NCBI GenBank assembly: GCA_028283345.1
Contig: JAPOGE010000008.1
Coordinates: forward strand, 1-40,048
From: Candidatus Poseidoniales archaeon
GTDB taxonomy: Archaea; Thermoplasmatota; Poseidoniia; Poseidoniales; Poseidoniaceae
Reading direction: 5' to 3'
Length of the DNA: 40,048 nucleotides
Shown: positions 27,787 to 36,682 of the stretch, piece after piece
How positions within the stretch are numbered: position 1 is the stretch's first letter
Layout: the number at the start of each line of letters is the position of its first letter
The notes under the pieces: model-generated
The model's database searches: none
What the model was told of the DNA's origin: nothing
Seen by the model: the letters and a program-made list of their open reading frames with translations, nothing else
Made by a program: the position numbers and the translations under genes

Positions 27787-30700
27787 TCACGCATTGGCGA
27801 CGACGATGTTTCCAGCCGTAGGGAGATTTATCGCCCCCTTTAATTTCTCTACCTGACTCAAGAGATTATCATAATCTTCAAATCTCGGCAGGATGATATC
27901 ATCAGCCTCCAAGGGTATTGTAATTCCCGGACCTGGGATTCTTTCCAAGGCAAGGCCGAGTGCCTGCCCATCTGCCAATAATTTACCTGAGGAGGAGAGA
28001 TTTCGAAATAGTAATCTCTCTTTGCTCCAAGCACATAGTTTACTTGCAGACTCAGATAATTTAGCAATTACCAAAACCGATTTCTCAATATCTTTCTGCC
28101 GCGCATCACTAGGGGGAATTGCCCGCAGGACCAGGCGTAGCAAGCGGTCGATTCTGGTATCTCGTGGAGCCAAGCCGACATGGGGTGAAAGCGCCCTTCG
28201 CAACCCCGGTAAATCACTCGGCCAATCTCCTACGAGGCCATCATCCAAACCGATAATCTCGACAAAATCCTCTATCGCACCAGAGAATATCGACCAATCA
28301 CCATCACCCTCAACGCCATCATCGCCAAATCCCGCAGTGTCGGGATCAACCCCACCCTTCGACTCATACTCGGGAGCACCCATCGGCACATTTTCAGCAA
28401 TCTTGTCAGGAATTGACTTCGGTTCCATCTCAGGTGCAGAATCAGACTCCGATTCCACTCTTGGTTCAGACTTTTCTTCGTCTTCGACCGCAAGAGTAGA
28501 GTCCGACCCCTCCAGGGGTTCCGACCCCGCTTCGGATGTGTCCGCATCAGCTGATTCCGATTCCTCAGGGGGCCCCGACTCCATCCCCACCTCCGCCATC
28601 GGTTCGCGAACAGACTGTGACCGTGAAACCGTTGCCGCCATCTCTTCCACCGCCAACTCAATAGTTGGAGGAACCTCAACCTGTGGTGGTGTTTGGTCTA
28701 ATCTGGCAACCCCCACTTCGGCTTCTTCGCTCGCAGTCATGGGCTCGGTCGTACTGACAAAACGCCCTTCAACCGCTATTTCATCAACTATTTTTTCTTC
28801 GGGTGGGATTTCTTCATCCTGCGCCGACCCGGCTTCGATTTCATCTGCCATGGCGATTATCGCCGCCTCGAGAGCCTCGACCTCTTGGTCGATGGCGAGG
28901 TCACTGCCAACCGCGCTGAGAACCTGGGGAATCAAGGTCGGGCGTTGTTCCTCACCCGGCCTCCAGGCCTGCCACCCCCGCTCCCCGGAAACACTTGGCA
29001 GGTCTGCCAGGGTGGCGGCAATCTGCGGCAGGTCAGACCAAAGCGCGGATAATTTCTCGGGTCTGCGCATATCCAATTCGACTCTGGTGATGACTTCGTC
29101 CGAGCGTTCCACCGGCAGTGCCTCATAGCGCTGCCGCAACCTCTCATGTTTTTCCATCCGTGAGCGAATTTCACCCAACCTGCGGCCAAAGCCGAGCGCA
29201 TCTTCCTCAATCATCGCCGTGACACCGGAAGTATCCCACCCCGCATCGTCCCAGTTCTCGATTAGAAGTGATAGTTGTGCCCTTAGGCGCATTGCCGCGA
29301 CTTCACCACCCACAGCCTGTGCCAGTTCAAAATCGGCTTGGTCAGTCCTTCCGGTGGTTGCGACAAAAACCTCAAATTCGGACAGATTCAATTCATCAAT
29401 ACCCTTTGACTGTGATAATTCCGCATCGGCCTTGCCGGCTGAAACGAGTTTACACCACTCATCTTCAAGCATCACCCGATGCCGTAGGTTTCTCCGCCGA
29501 CGTGTCTCCAGCCAATGGCGTGCTCGTTCAGTGGTTTCTCGCTCGAGCACGGCATCCCGTAGTGCTACGATATGTGACCACGCTTCATCTCCATCCCCCA
29601 TCGAGACATCGACTCGCTCGATTCCATCGATGATTCGTTTAGCTTCCTCAAGGGTTGGCACGTAAGCCTTGAATTCTTCAAGAGCAAGGCGCGGGTCATC
29701 ATCGAATCGATGTTGCCATAAGGCCATCGAAAAACCATGGTCGCTCCACCAATCCATCAGGCCCCGTCCCTCTCCGATGGAGGCCCTGGTGAGTTGCTCA
29801 AGACTATCTGCGAGTGCGACCAAGTCCTCAATATGCTCCAGGTCACCGCGTAAGACATCAGCATCGCGACGATAATCAGGCCAAATCAGTAACCCTGTTT
29901 CAATCCTCTGCCAAGTCTTGTCATGCGCCTCTATCGCCTGCTCAATCTCAGCCATCCGCATCTCCCATACCAACAGGTCTTCAGGTGGTACCGCACCTTC
30001 GATTGGCATCGCATAACCTTCGCTCACCCACGCGTCCACTCGCTCTTGAAGTCGTGCCAATCTACTGCGGAATGAATCGGAGACCGCTTCAATCTCAGAT
30101 TCCAATTGTTGCAGGCGGTCATTTTCATCGATGCCTGGATTTTTTTGTATCTTATTTCTCCGAGTGACATAGTCACTCGCCAACTCGGCATCGAACGGGG
30201 TTATTTCGCTGATTATATCCGAACTGATACGGCGGTGCACATCGACCCTTTCTGCAATGATTCCCAACCGTTCTGCCGCCGCCGCCAGACCACCTTCAAA
30301 AACCGCCCCGACGGCGAATCCCCCCCCCTCGAGATGTTCCGCCATCTCGCGTAGATTGGCAACCCGCTGGCGCTGTTTTTCCTCGAGTAGACTCACCTCG
30401 ACCAACAACAACTTATCATCGACACAGGTTGCAATCGCCGAACACACCTGACCTGATTCCAAGGCGAGAGAGAGGTCGAGAGCATCGAGGCGCTCAACCG
30501 CTTCCTCGAGAGCTTCGCCAACCCCGGCCCGTTCCCATTCTCGCCGTCTGGCATCGGCCTCCAGGCCCCATGGCCGCATCGATAATTGCATGCGCTTGAA
30601 TTCCTTTTCTACCGTTGGGGCGCAAAAAGGGTCATCGAGCAATTGCATCCACTCGGCGCGCGCCACTTCCCAATGGCTTGGCAGCCTTACCAATTGCATC

Positions 30701-30867
30701 CGTAGAACCTCTGCGGCATCGACATATTCCTCGAATTGTTGCAAACGTTTGCTGGCCATTCTCGGATTCGCCTGCATTTCTTCGGCGATACCACCGATAT
30801 CATAGCCCAAATCAGCGATACCTCCAAGGCGCTCACCCCACCACTCAGAGCCACCGACCACTCCCAT
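27787..30867 (-). CDS. Large helical-repeat protein of unknown function
   Basis: 1026 aa; recurring ~40-aa segments of form G(Y/F/W)...DP..A...L..FE.YV..AE.LR..I..L, Asp/Glu/Ser-rich linker, then a distinct C-terminal helical domain. Confidence 0.75.
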   Translation of the reverse strand: MGVVGGSEWWGERLGGIADLGYDIGGIAEEMQANPRMASKRLQQFEEYVDAAEVLRMQLVRLPSHWEVARAEWMQLLDDPFCAPTVEKEFKRMQLSMRPWGLEADARRREWERAGVGEALEEAVERLDALDLSLALESGQVCSAIATCVDDKLLLVEVSLLEEKQRQRVANLREMAEHLEGGGFAVGAVFEGGLAAAAERLGIIAERVDVHRRISSDIISEITPFDAELASDYVTRRNKIQKNPGIDENDRLQQLESEIEAVSDSFRSRLARLQERVDAWVSEGYAMPIEGAVPPEDLLVWEMRMAEIEQAIEAHDKTWQRIETGLLIWPDYRRDADVLRGDLEHIEDLVALADSLEQLTRASIGEGRGLMDWWSDHGFSMALWQHRFDDDPRLALEEFKAYVPTLEEAKRIIDGIERVDVSMGDGDEAWSHIVALRDAVLERETTERARHWLETRRRRNLRHRVMLEDEWCKLVSAGKADAELSQSKGIDELNLSEFEVFVATTGRTDQADFELAQAVGGEVAAMRLRAQLSLLIENWDDAGWDTSGVTAMIEEDALGFGRRLGEIRSRMEKHERLRQRYEALPVERSDEVITRVELDMRRPEKLSALWSDLPQIAATLADLPSVSGERGWQAWRPGEEQRPTLIPQVLSAVGSDLAIDQEVEALEAAIIAMADEIEAGSAQDEEIPPEEKIVDEIAVEGRFVSTTEPMTASEEAEVGVARLDQTPPQVEVPPTIELAVEEMAATVSRSQSVREPMAEVGMESGPPEESESADADTSEAGSEPLEGSDSTLAVEDEEKSEPRVESESDSAPEMEPKSIPDKIAENVPMGAPEYESKGGVDPDTAGFGDDGVEGDGDWSIFSGAIEDFVEIIGLDDGLVGDWPSDLPGLRRALSPHVGLAPRDTRIDRLLRLVLRAIPPSDARQKDIEKSVLVIAKLSESASKLCAWSKERLLFRNLSSSGKLLADGQALGLALERIPGPGITIPLEADDIILPRFEDYDNLLSQVEKLKGAINLPTAGNIVVANA

Positions 30868-31067
30868 TAGCCTCCCGTGCGGTGCAAGGGGAGGCAGGGA
30901 GACCTTTTCTATGTCGGTCTAGATGTAGACCCAGATGGCGATTATCGCAGATGGCAATGATTGCGGCCTGGCCTTCAGGCCGTAGCCACAAAAGGGTGCG
31001 AAAACCCTCATTTCACCCCCTCTTCCAGCCGCAGACCATAAAGCCGCTACGAGCGGGCTGGTGGTTG

Positions 31068-33383
31068 ATGGAACCGTTCACGATCATACTTGCCTTCTTT
31101 TTGGTTACCGTTAGTGGTACGCTGACCTGGTGGCTGACAACTGTGGATACCAGCCTGCGAAGCCTACGGGAAGATTCGCGTATAGACCGTCTCAGTCTAG
31201 CGAATGATGTCGATTGGTTGCGCTCCACAGTCGACGAATTGCACTCCGGGGTAAGAGCACTGTTACACGCCAATCCCAACCTTGCCAGCATCATCGAGAC
31301 CCATCGGGCACTCGACAATATCGAAGCCAGTCTGGCTGGCGACCTGCTGACGGCAGACCCGGACGATGCGGCAACCACCCTGTTGGCAGCGGTGCGGGAT
31401 TTGCTTTCGACCGTTGAGGTAGATGGCGACCTCGACACCACCCGGAGTGAATTGGATTTGGGCACCCTTCGCTTGGCCGACCGTCTGCAAGAGGTTTTCA
31501 TCGAGGTCGGACTGCGACCATCAGACCTCGGATTGAGTGACCTTGAAGCCCGCCGCCTCGGCGAGTTGGCCTATCGCAATGGCCACCGCGCATGGGCGTT
31601 GGCATGCTATGAAGAGGCGGCGCGTATAGCCCCTGGGGAGAAGACCACCTTGCGAGCACTGGAACATCTCGCCTCTGAAGCCGGCGATGATGAAGCTCGG
31701 CAAAGTTGGTTGGAGGCGCAGCTGAAGCGCGACCCCGATAACCCCGAATTACTCCGCTCACACGCCAACCTCCTGGTTAGAGTAGGCGATGCTGGTGCTG
31801 AGAGAAGTGTGCTACGACTGGAAGCACTCGGGGTTGATACCCCCGCCGACCGCTCATTGTTATCCGGATTGAGAGAGCGTGCAGGAGCGCGCAGCGAAGC
31901 CCTGGAAGCACTCGACCGAGCACTTGAGGAAGACCCTGATAATAGCGGCTATTGGCTGCGTAAGGCAACCCTTCACTTTGAGATGGAAGAGGAGAGTAAG
32001 GCGATTAATGCGGTCGACAAGTGTTTATCCTTCGACCGACAGAATGGCGAGGCATGGGCTCTTCATGCGCGCCTTCTTTCAACCGATTCACGCCAATTGG
32101 CCTCCGCTCTTAAATCCGCAGTTCACGCGGTGGCATTGGTCGCCGGGGGAACCGAATTGATACTCCTGAAGGCTGACCTGCTGGCGGCGACTGGCAAGGA
32201 GGTCGACGCCTATGAATCGCTGGAGAAATCACTCAATCAGAATCCCAGCAACGATACGTTGCGGGCGGCGATGGCGCGCATGGCATTACAAAAGGGCGAG
32301 ATAGATGAAGCCGAAACCCTCCTGCGAACCGCACCCACCCCGCCAACGATGAGCTTACATCTGCAATTGGAATGGGGCCGCTTACACCTTGCATTTGCTG
32401 ACCTGAAGAGAGATGGTACCGGTGATACCGACCGGGCCTTGCTCACCGTTGCCGCCGACAACTTCCGCCAAGCACTAGAAGTCGACCGCGAGTCGGGAAT
32501 TGCCTGGCTCGGAATGGCACGGGTTCAACGGCTGATGAAGGAATTGGAACTTTCCGGAGAATCACTCAATCGTAGCCGACGACTGATGGAAGATGACCCG
32601 GCAATCGATGCTGAGGCGGCACTTCTGGCTTTGGACCTGGGCGACCTTTCCGAAGCCCAACGGTTGGTGGAATCGTCCTCGGTAAGCGATCCCGACAATC
32701 CTGTCATCACTTACATCAAGGGTAATATCGCCTCCGCCCATGCACGCTACGAGGAAGCCAGGGAGTTCTACACCGACACCCTCCTCAAGCACCCCACCCA
32801 TGTCCGGGCGCGTTTGAATCGCGCCGCGGTGAACATGGCACTCAATGAACCACAGGATGCCCTTGATGACTGCCGCCATCTGCTCTGCGAAGCACCCGAA
32901 CTGCACTTAGCGGTGGTGCGACAAAGCGAGGCGTTGATGATGTTGGCACAATGGTCCAAGGCCAAGGAAGGGTGGGATAAAGTCCTCGATTTCAACCCCA
33001 ATCACTCGCATGCGCTGATGCAGTTAGCCGCCTGTCATATGGCGCTCGAGCGACACGAATTAGCCGAGACCCCACTCAACGATGCCCTCCGCATCGACCC
33101 AACCAACGCCGCCGCCTGGCATCAGCGCGGCCTGCTGTACTTGGAATGGGCTCGCGAAGAGGCGGCGCTGGCGGACTTCGAAAAAGCTGCCAAAGCCGAC
33201 GAGAAACACCTTGAATCACGTCTACACATCGCCGCCATCCACCATGAGGCAAGACGTTGGCATGAGGGACGAACCGCATGGCGAGAAGCCCTGTCAATCG
33301 ATGCCGAAAATACCGTTGCCCGCCGGAGATTTGAGGAATGCGACATGAAGATTATCGCCGAAGAAGCGCTCAAGAATGCTTGA
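31068..33383 (+). CDS. Membrane-anchored TPR-repeat protein
   Basis: N-terminal TM (MEPFTIILAFFLVTVSGTLTWWLTT) followed by many TPR-like units (e.g. NGHRAWALACYEEAARIAPGEKTTLRALEHLA; AAWHQRGLLYLEWAREEAALADFEKAAKAD). ORF track start at 30615 overlaps the divergent gene; 31068 preferred. Confidence 0.85.
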   Translation: MEPFTIILAFFLVTVSGTLTWWLTTVDTSLRSLREDSRIDRLSLANDVDWLRSTVDELHSGVRALLHANPNLASIIETHRALDNIEASLAGDLLTADPDDAATTLLAAVRDLLSTVEVDGDLDTTRSELDLGTLRLADRLQEVFIEVGLRPSDLGLSDLEARRLGELAYRNGHRAWALACYEEAARIAPGEKTTLRALEHLASEAGDDEARQSWLEAQLKRDPDNPELLRSHANLLVRVGDAGAERSVLRLEALGVDTPADRSLLSGLRERAGARSEALEALDRALEEDPDNSGYWLRKATLHFEMEEESKAINAVDKCLSFDRQNGEAWALHARLLSTDSRQLASALKSAVHAVALVAGGTELILLKADLLAATGKEVDAYESLEKSLNQNPSNDTLRAAMARMALQKGEIDEAETLLRTAPTPPTMSLHLQLEWGRLHLAFADLKRDGTGDTDRALLTVAADNFRQALEVDRESGIAWLGMARVQRLMKELELSGESLNRSRRLMEDDPAIDAEAALLALDLGDLSEAQRLVESSSVSDPDNPVITYIKGNIASAHARYEEAREFYTDTLLKHPTHVRARLNRAAVNMALNEPQDALDDCRHLLCEAPELHLAVVRQSEALMMLAQWSKAKEGWDKVLDFNPNHSHALMQLAACHMALERHELAETPLNDALRIDPTNAAAWHQRGLLYLEWAREEAALADFEKAAKADEKHLESRLHIAAIHHEARRWHEGRTAWREALSIDAENTVARRRFEECDMKIIAEEALKNA

Positions 33384-33438
33384 GCGCCCTCAGCGAACAT
33401 TCAAGCCCTGCACGAGAATCGAGCATCTGGGAATTATC

Positions 33439-33978
33439 ATGGGATATGAGCCTGGTGACAAAGTAGCGGAATTCAGCCTTCCAAATGCGAACTCAAGTGT
33501 AGGTGGTGCCGAGTTATCGCTGGGCGAGGTGGTGACAGAGGTCGGAGCAATAGTGGTGTTCGAGTGTAACCACTGCCCTTATGTGGTCGGCAGCATCGAG
33601 CGAATCGAGCGCCTTGCGCAGAGAACCCGAGACCTAGGGATGGGATTTGTCGGCATCAACTCCAACGACGCGGTGAATTATCCCGACGACTCCTTTGCCA
33701 ATATGGAGAAGCGCGCCGCCAAGGGCATGTCCTATCCCTACCTCCACGACGAGAGCCAATCGGTAGCAACCGAATGGGGGGCCGAGAGAACCCCCGAGTT
33801 CTACCTGCTCGATGCAGATGGAGTGGTGGTTTACCGCGGCCGGATGGACAACAGTCCGAGCGATCCCACCAAGGTCTCAGCGCACGATCTACAGGACGCA
33901 CTGGATGCATTTTCGCTGGGCGAGAAACCACCAGTAGACCGCACCCGGAGCATTGGCTGTTCAGTAAAATGGAAGTAA
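33439..33978 (+). CDS. Thioredoxin-fold (AhpC/TSA-like redoxin) family protein
   Basis: GDKVAEFSLPNAN...VVFECNHCPYVVGSIERIERLAQRTRDLGMGFVGINSND...TPEFYLLDADGVVVYRGRMDN...SIGCSVKWK, typical of the CNHCPYV redoxin family. Confidence 0.85.
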   Translation: MGYEPGDKVAEFSLPNANSSVGGAELSLGEVVTEVGAIVVFECNHCPYVVGSIERIERLAQRTRDLGMGFVGINSNDAVNYPDDSFANMEKRAAKGMSYPYLHDESQSVATEWGAERTPEFYLLDADGVVVYRGRMDNSPSDPTKVSAHDLQDALDAFSLGEKPPVDRTRSIGCSVKWK

Positions 33979-33983
33979 TGAGC

Positions 33984-34090
33984 AACGGAAGCCACCAAGA
34001 TTCGTTTGTAGGCTCGGCTTCGCCATATGGGGAACACTCCGCACAACCCATCCACAAGGCCGAACGTCGAAGCAATACGCTGTGGCCTTC
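33984..34090. repeat. Intergenic structured repeat element, copy A
   Basis: Alignable over ~107 nt with 39358..39467; shared blocks include GCCAC.AAGATTC, CACAACC, AAGGCCGAACGTCG and ACCTTC/GCCTTC terminus; terminal and internal inverted repeats. Confidence 0.75.
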
Positions 34091-34297
34091 TAGCCCACAT
34101 GAGGTCTCGGGCAAAACGCTAATCGGACCACTCTCTTTGCCTCGCTTGCGCCCGGAGGCGGCATCCTGTATCACCGGGTCGCCGGTGTTGCTCTTTCTTC
34201 TGTTCCGGCTACCCTCTCGGGCAACATACGAGTCGAATATTCCTGTCTGGTCGCCTTGGAGCGAAAGCTATACCGATTCAAATCCCAGTGGCTTTAG

Positions 34298-34735
34298 TTA
34301 AGTGTTTAGCCACGACATCCATCCCGCCACAGTCTTCTGTGCCGGGGGAACTTCAGCTTCTTTCCTACATTCAAGAATCCAACACAACTGTTCATCGTGT
34401 GGGGTGACACTGAACAATTCACCGCGGAAAATCAGATTTCTCTTTATCTCATCCCCGCGCATGCGAAAATCATCGATGAAACAGTGCACCAAATTGCGCG
34501 GGAAGTGCTGAAGCCGGCCCTCGCTGGGATTACAATACATCAGACTGGACTTGAGGAATACCAGAGCGTCACCATTGTCGTGATTGACCTCATGCTTGAT
34601 TATCCTGGTTCTACCCAGAACTGTTTTCACATCGACATTGTACCAATCTTTCTCCTTATCAGAGAGGGGTAATTCAGCTATCGAATCGAGGAAGGCTTGG
34701 CTGGTTGCATGAGCCATTCTCTCCTCTGGCGCCAT
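34298..34735 (-). CDS. Hypothetical protein
   Basis: 145 aa from ATG 34735 (MAPEERMAHATSQAFLDSIAELPLSDKEKDWYNVDVKTVLGRTRIIKHEVNHDN...); coherent composition, no recognised domain. Confidence 0.55.
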   Translation of the reverse strand: MAPEERMAHATSQAFLDSIAELPLSDKEKDWYNVDVKTVLGRTRIIKHEVNHDNGDALVFLKSSLMYCNPSEGRLQHFPRNLVHCFIDDFRMRGDEIKRNLIFRGELFSVTPHDEQLCWILECRKEAEVPPAQKTVAGWMSWLNT

Positions 34736-34948
34736 GGTGTTGCGACCATCTCGTCTATTTTGAAGCCTTGTAACGGTAAAACGCTGAAACCGGGTAATAA
34801 TAAGTGGGAAAACGGTTATGAAATACAACCCCCACGGAGAGTCTGGGCCAAACTATTATCCCCGAAAAGTAACAAAAAATATGAGTTATCAGTCGGTAAA
34901 CAACAACTTTCAAACCCAAATCCCCCCTTTCAAAGCATTCATATAGAA

Positions 34949-34962
34949 TAGGCGAAAGCCTA
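34949..34962 (+). promoter_or_regulatory. Perfect palindrome/hairpin TAGGC-GAAA-GCCTA immediately upstream of the Lrp/AsnC start
   Basis: Perfect 5-bp inverted repeat with a GAAA loop, 4 nt before the ATG at 34967; AT-rich TATA-like CATATAGAA at about 34940. Confidence 0.5.
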
Positions 34963-34966
34963 GAGT

Positions 34967-35389
34967 ATGGTAAACATCAGCGAAATTGATCGAGCGATAC
35001 TAGGGCAACTACGAAAGAACGCCAGAATGTCCTATGTCGATCTCGCAAAATGTGTAGGTGCCAGCGAGAGAACCATCCGCACCCACATCCGCAAGATGGA
35101 GGAAAACGGCACGATTCGCGGCTATACGGTGCGTGAAGGAGGCGTCGGATTGACTGCCTTGGTGCGTATCAAGGTCAGCCCCGGTGCCGAAATCGGCTCG
35201 CTGGCCGGAGAGGTCAGTGGCTGGACCGGAATTGAATTACTCTACGAGGTCAGCGGCGAGACCGATCTTATCGCCCTGGTCCACGTCGATGACACGATAT
35301 CCCTGCGCACCCTGCTCGACCGCATCTGGATGGCGGCTCCAGCCGAGATTGCCAGCACCACGACCGAATTGGTCCTTGAACAGTATTGA
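34967..35389 (+). CDS. Lrp/AsnC-family transcriptional regulator
   Basis: ISEIDRAILGQLRKNARMSYVDLAKCVGASERTIRTHIRKMEENGTIRGYTV (HTH) plus RAM-like C-terminal domain (VRIKVSPG...LLYEVSGETDLIALVHVDD). Confidence 0.9.
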   Translation: MVNISEIDRAILGQLRKNARMSYVDLAKCVGASERTIRTHIRKMEENGTIRGYTVREGGVGLTALVRIKVSPGAEIGSLAGEVSGWTGIELLYEVSGETDLIALVHVDDTISLRTLLDRIWMAAPAEIASTTTELVLEQY

Positions 35390-35425
35390 AAGGTTGGCCG
35401 TGCCTCGCCCGACCCGGGGAATCAG

Positions 35426-36673
35426 ATGAGCAAACTCATCACCGGACTGGACGCCCGCCAAATCATCGATAGCCGCGGCAATCCGACCATCGAGGTCGAC
35501 TGTTATGTCGCCGGACAACTAGCCGGGCGAGCAGCGGTGCCCAGCGGCGCCAGTACCGGACAGCACGAAGCTCTCGAGATGCGCGACGGGGGTACCACCT
35601 GGATGGGCAAAGGGGTCGGAAAGGCGGTTTCAAATGTGGTTGAAGATATCCAGGAAGCACTGGTCGGCATGCCGGTCGATGTGCAGAGCGAACTCGATGA
35701 GGTCATCATCGAACTCGATGGAACTGCGAATAAATCGAATCTCGGTGCCAATGCCATGCTCGGCGCCAGCATGGCCTGCCTGCATGCGGGAGCCAATACC
35801 CACGAATTGCCACTTTGGCGCTATATCGGCGGGGTTGCTGGTGGGTGCCTGCCGGTACCGATGCTGAACATTCTCAACGGTGGCGCTCACGCCGCAACCA
35901 ATGTCGATGTGCAGGAGTTCATGGTCATCCCCCACGGTTTCGATACCTTTGGCGAATCGCTGCGCGCCGGGGTTGAGTGCTATCATGCCTTGAAAGGGGA
36001 ACTACAACGTGACGGATTACTCGGTGGACTGGGTGATGAGGGTGGATTCGCCCCCAACCTACCGACCAATGAAGAGGGACTTCGATACATGGTCAAAGCC
36101 ATCGAAGGTGCCGGCTACAGCACCGAAGAAATCGGTATCGCCCTGGATGTTGCCAGCACAGAATTTTATCGTGATGGCAAATACCACATCGACGGGAAGG
36201 CGATCTCGGGCGAGGAGTTGGCCGATATATACTCGGGTTGGCTCGATGACTTCCCGATTCTCTCGATCGAGGACGGCTTTGACGAGGATGACTGGACCTC
36301 ATGGGCCAACTTCACCAAGAATGACGGCCATCGCGTCCAGTGCGTCGGTGACGACCTGTTCGTCACCCAAGCCGAGCGCCTGGTGATGGGCATCGAGGCC
36401 AAAGCTGCCAATGCGATTCTGGTCAAACTGAATCAGGTCGGCACCGTCACCGAAACACTGGAGACCATGGCGATTGCCGATGCCGCCGGCTTCAACTCTA
36501 TCATCAGCCACCGTTCCGGCGAGACCGAGGATACCACTATCGCCGACCTTGCTGTCGGTACCCGAGCCGGCCAGATAAAGACCGGTGCACCGGCTCGCAG
36601 TGACCGCACCGCCAAGTATAACCAACTACTGCGAATCGCCGAGGATTGCGATGAATTCGCTTCCCCTTTCTGA
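35426..36673 (+). CDS. eno: Enolase
   Basis: ITGLDARQIIDSRGNPTIEVDCYVAG...AAVPSGASTGQHEALEMRDG...VPMLNILNGGAHA...DEGGFAPN...LSIEDGFDEDDW...ILVKLNQVGTVTETLE...ISHRSGETEDTTIADLAVGTRAGQIKTGAPARSDR. Confidence 0.97.
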   Translation: MSKLITGLDARQIIDSRGNPTIEVDCYVAGQLAGRAAVPSGASTGQHEALEMRDGGTTWMGKGVGKAVSNVVEDIQEALVGMPVDVQSELDEVIIELDGTANKSNLGANAMLGASMACLHAGANTHELPLWRYIGGVAGGCLPVPMLNILNGGAHAATNVDVQEFMVIPHGFDTFGESLRAGVECYHALKGELQRDGLLGGLGDEGGFAPNLPTNEEGLRYMVKAIEGAGYSTEEIGIALDVASTEFYRDGKYHIDGKAISGEELADIYSGWLDDFPILSIEDGFDEDDWTSWANFTKNDGHRVQCVGDDLFVTQAERLVMGIEAKAANAILVKLNQVGTVTETLETMAIADAAGFNSIISHRSGETEDTTIADLAVGTRAGQIKTGAPARSDRTAKYNQLLRIAEDCDEFASPF

Positions 36674-36682
36674 GGCGATGAA

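Noticed and set aside
27893-29128. 411-aa plus-strand ORF (Ser/Pro/Asp-rich)
   Set aside because: Fully antisense to the 1026-aa minus-strand gene. Its composition mirrors the E/S/D-rich linker of that gene and it has no domain features, so it is a shadow ORF.
33774-34301. 175-aa plus-strand ORF overlapping the redoxin gene and repeat element A
   Set aside because: Out of frame with a strongly supported redoxin CDS for its first ~200 nt and then runs through the structured repeat; not credible as a protein.
34270-34305. TTCAAATCCC, resembling a tRNA T-loop
   Set aside because: The flanking bases do not form a T-stem and no cloverleaf could be drawn around it.
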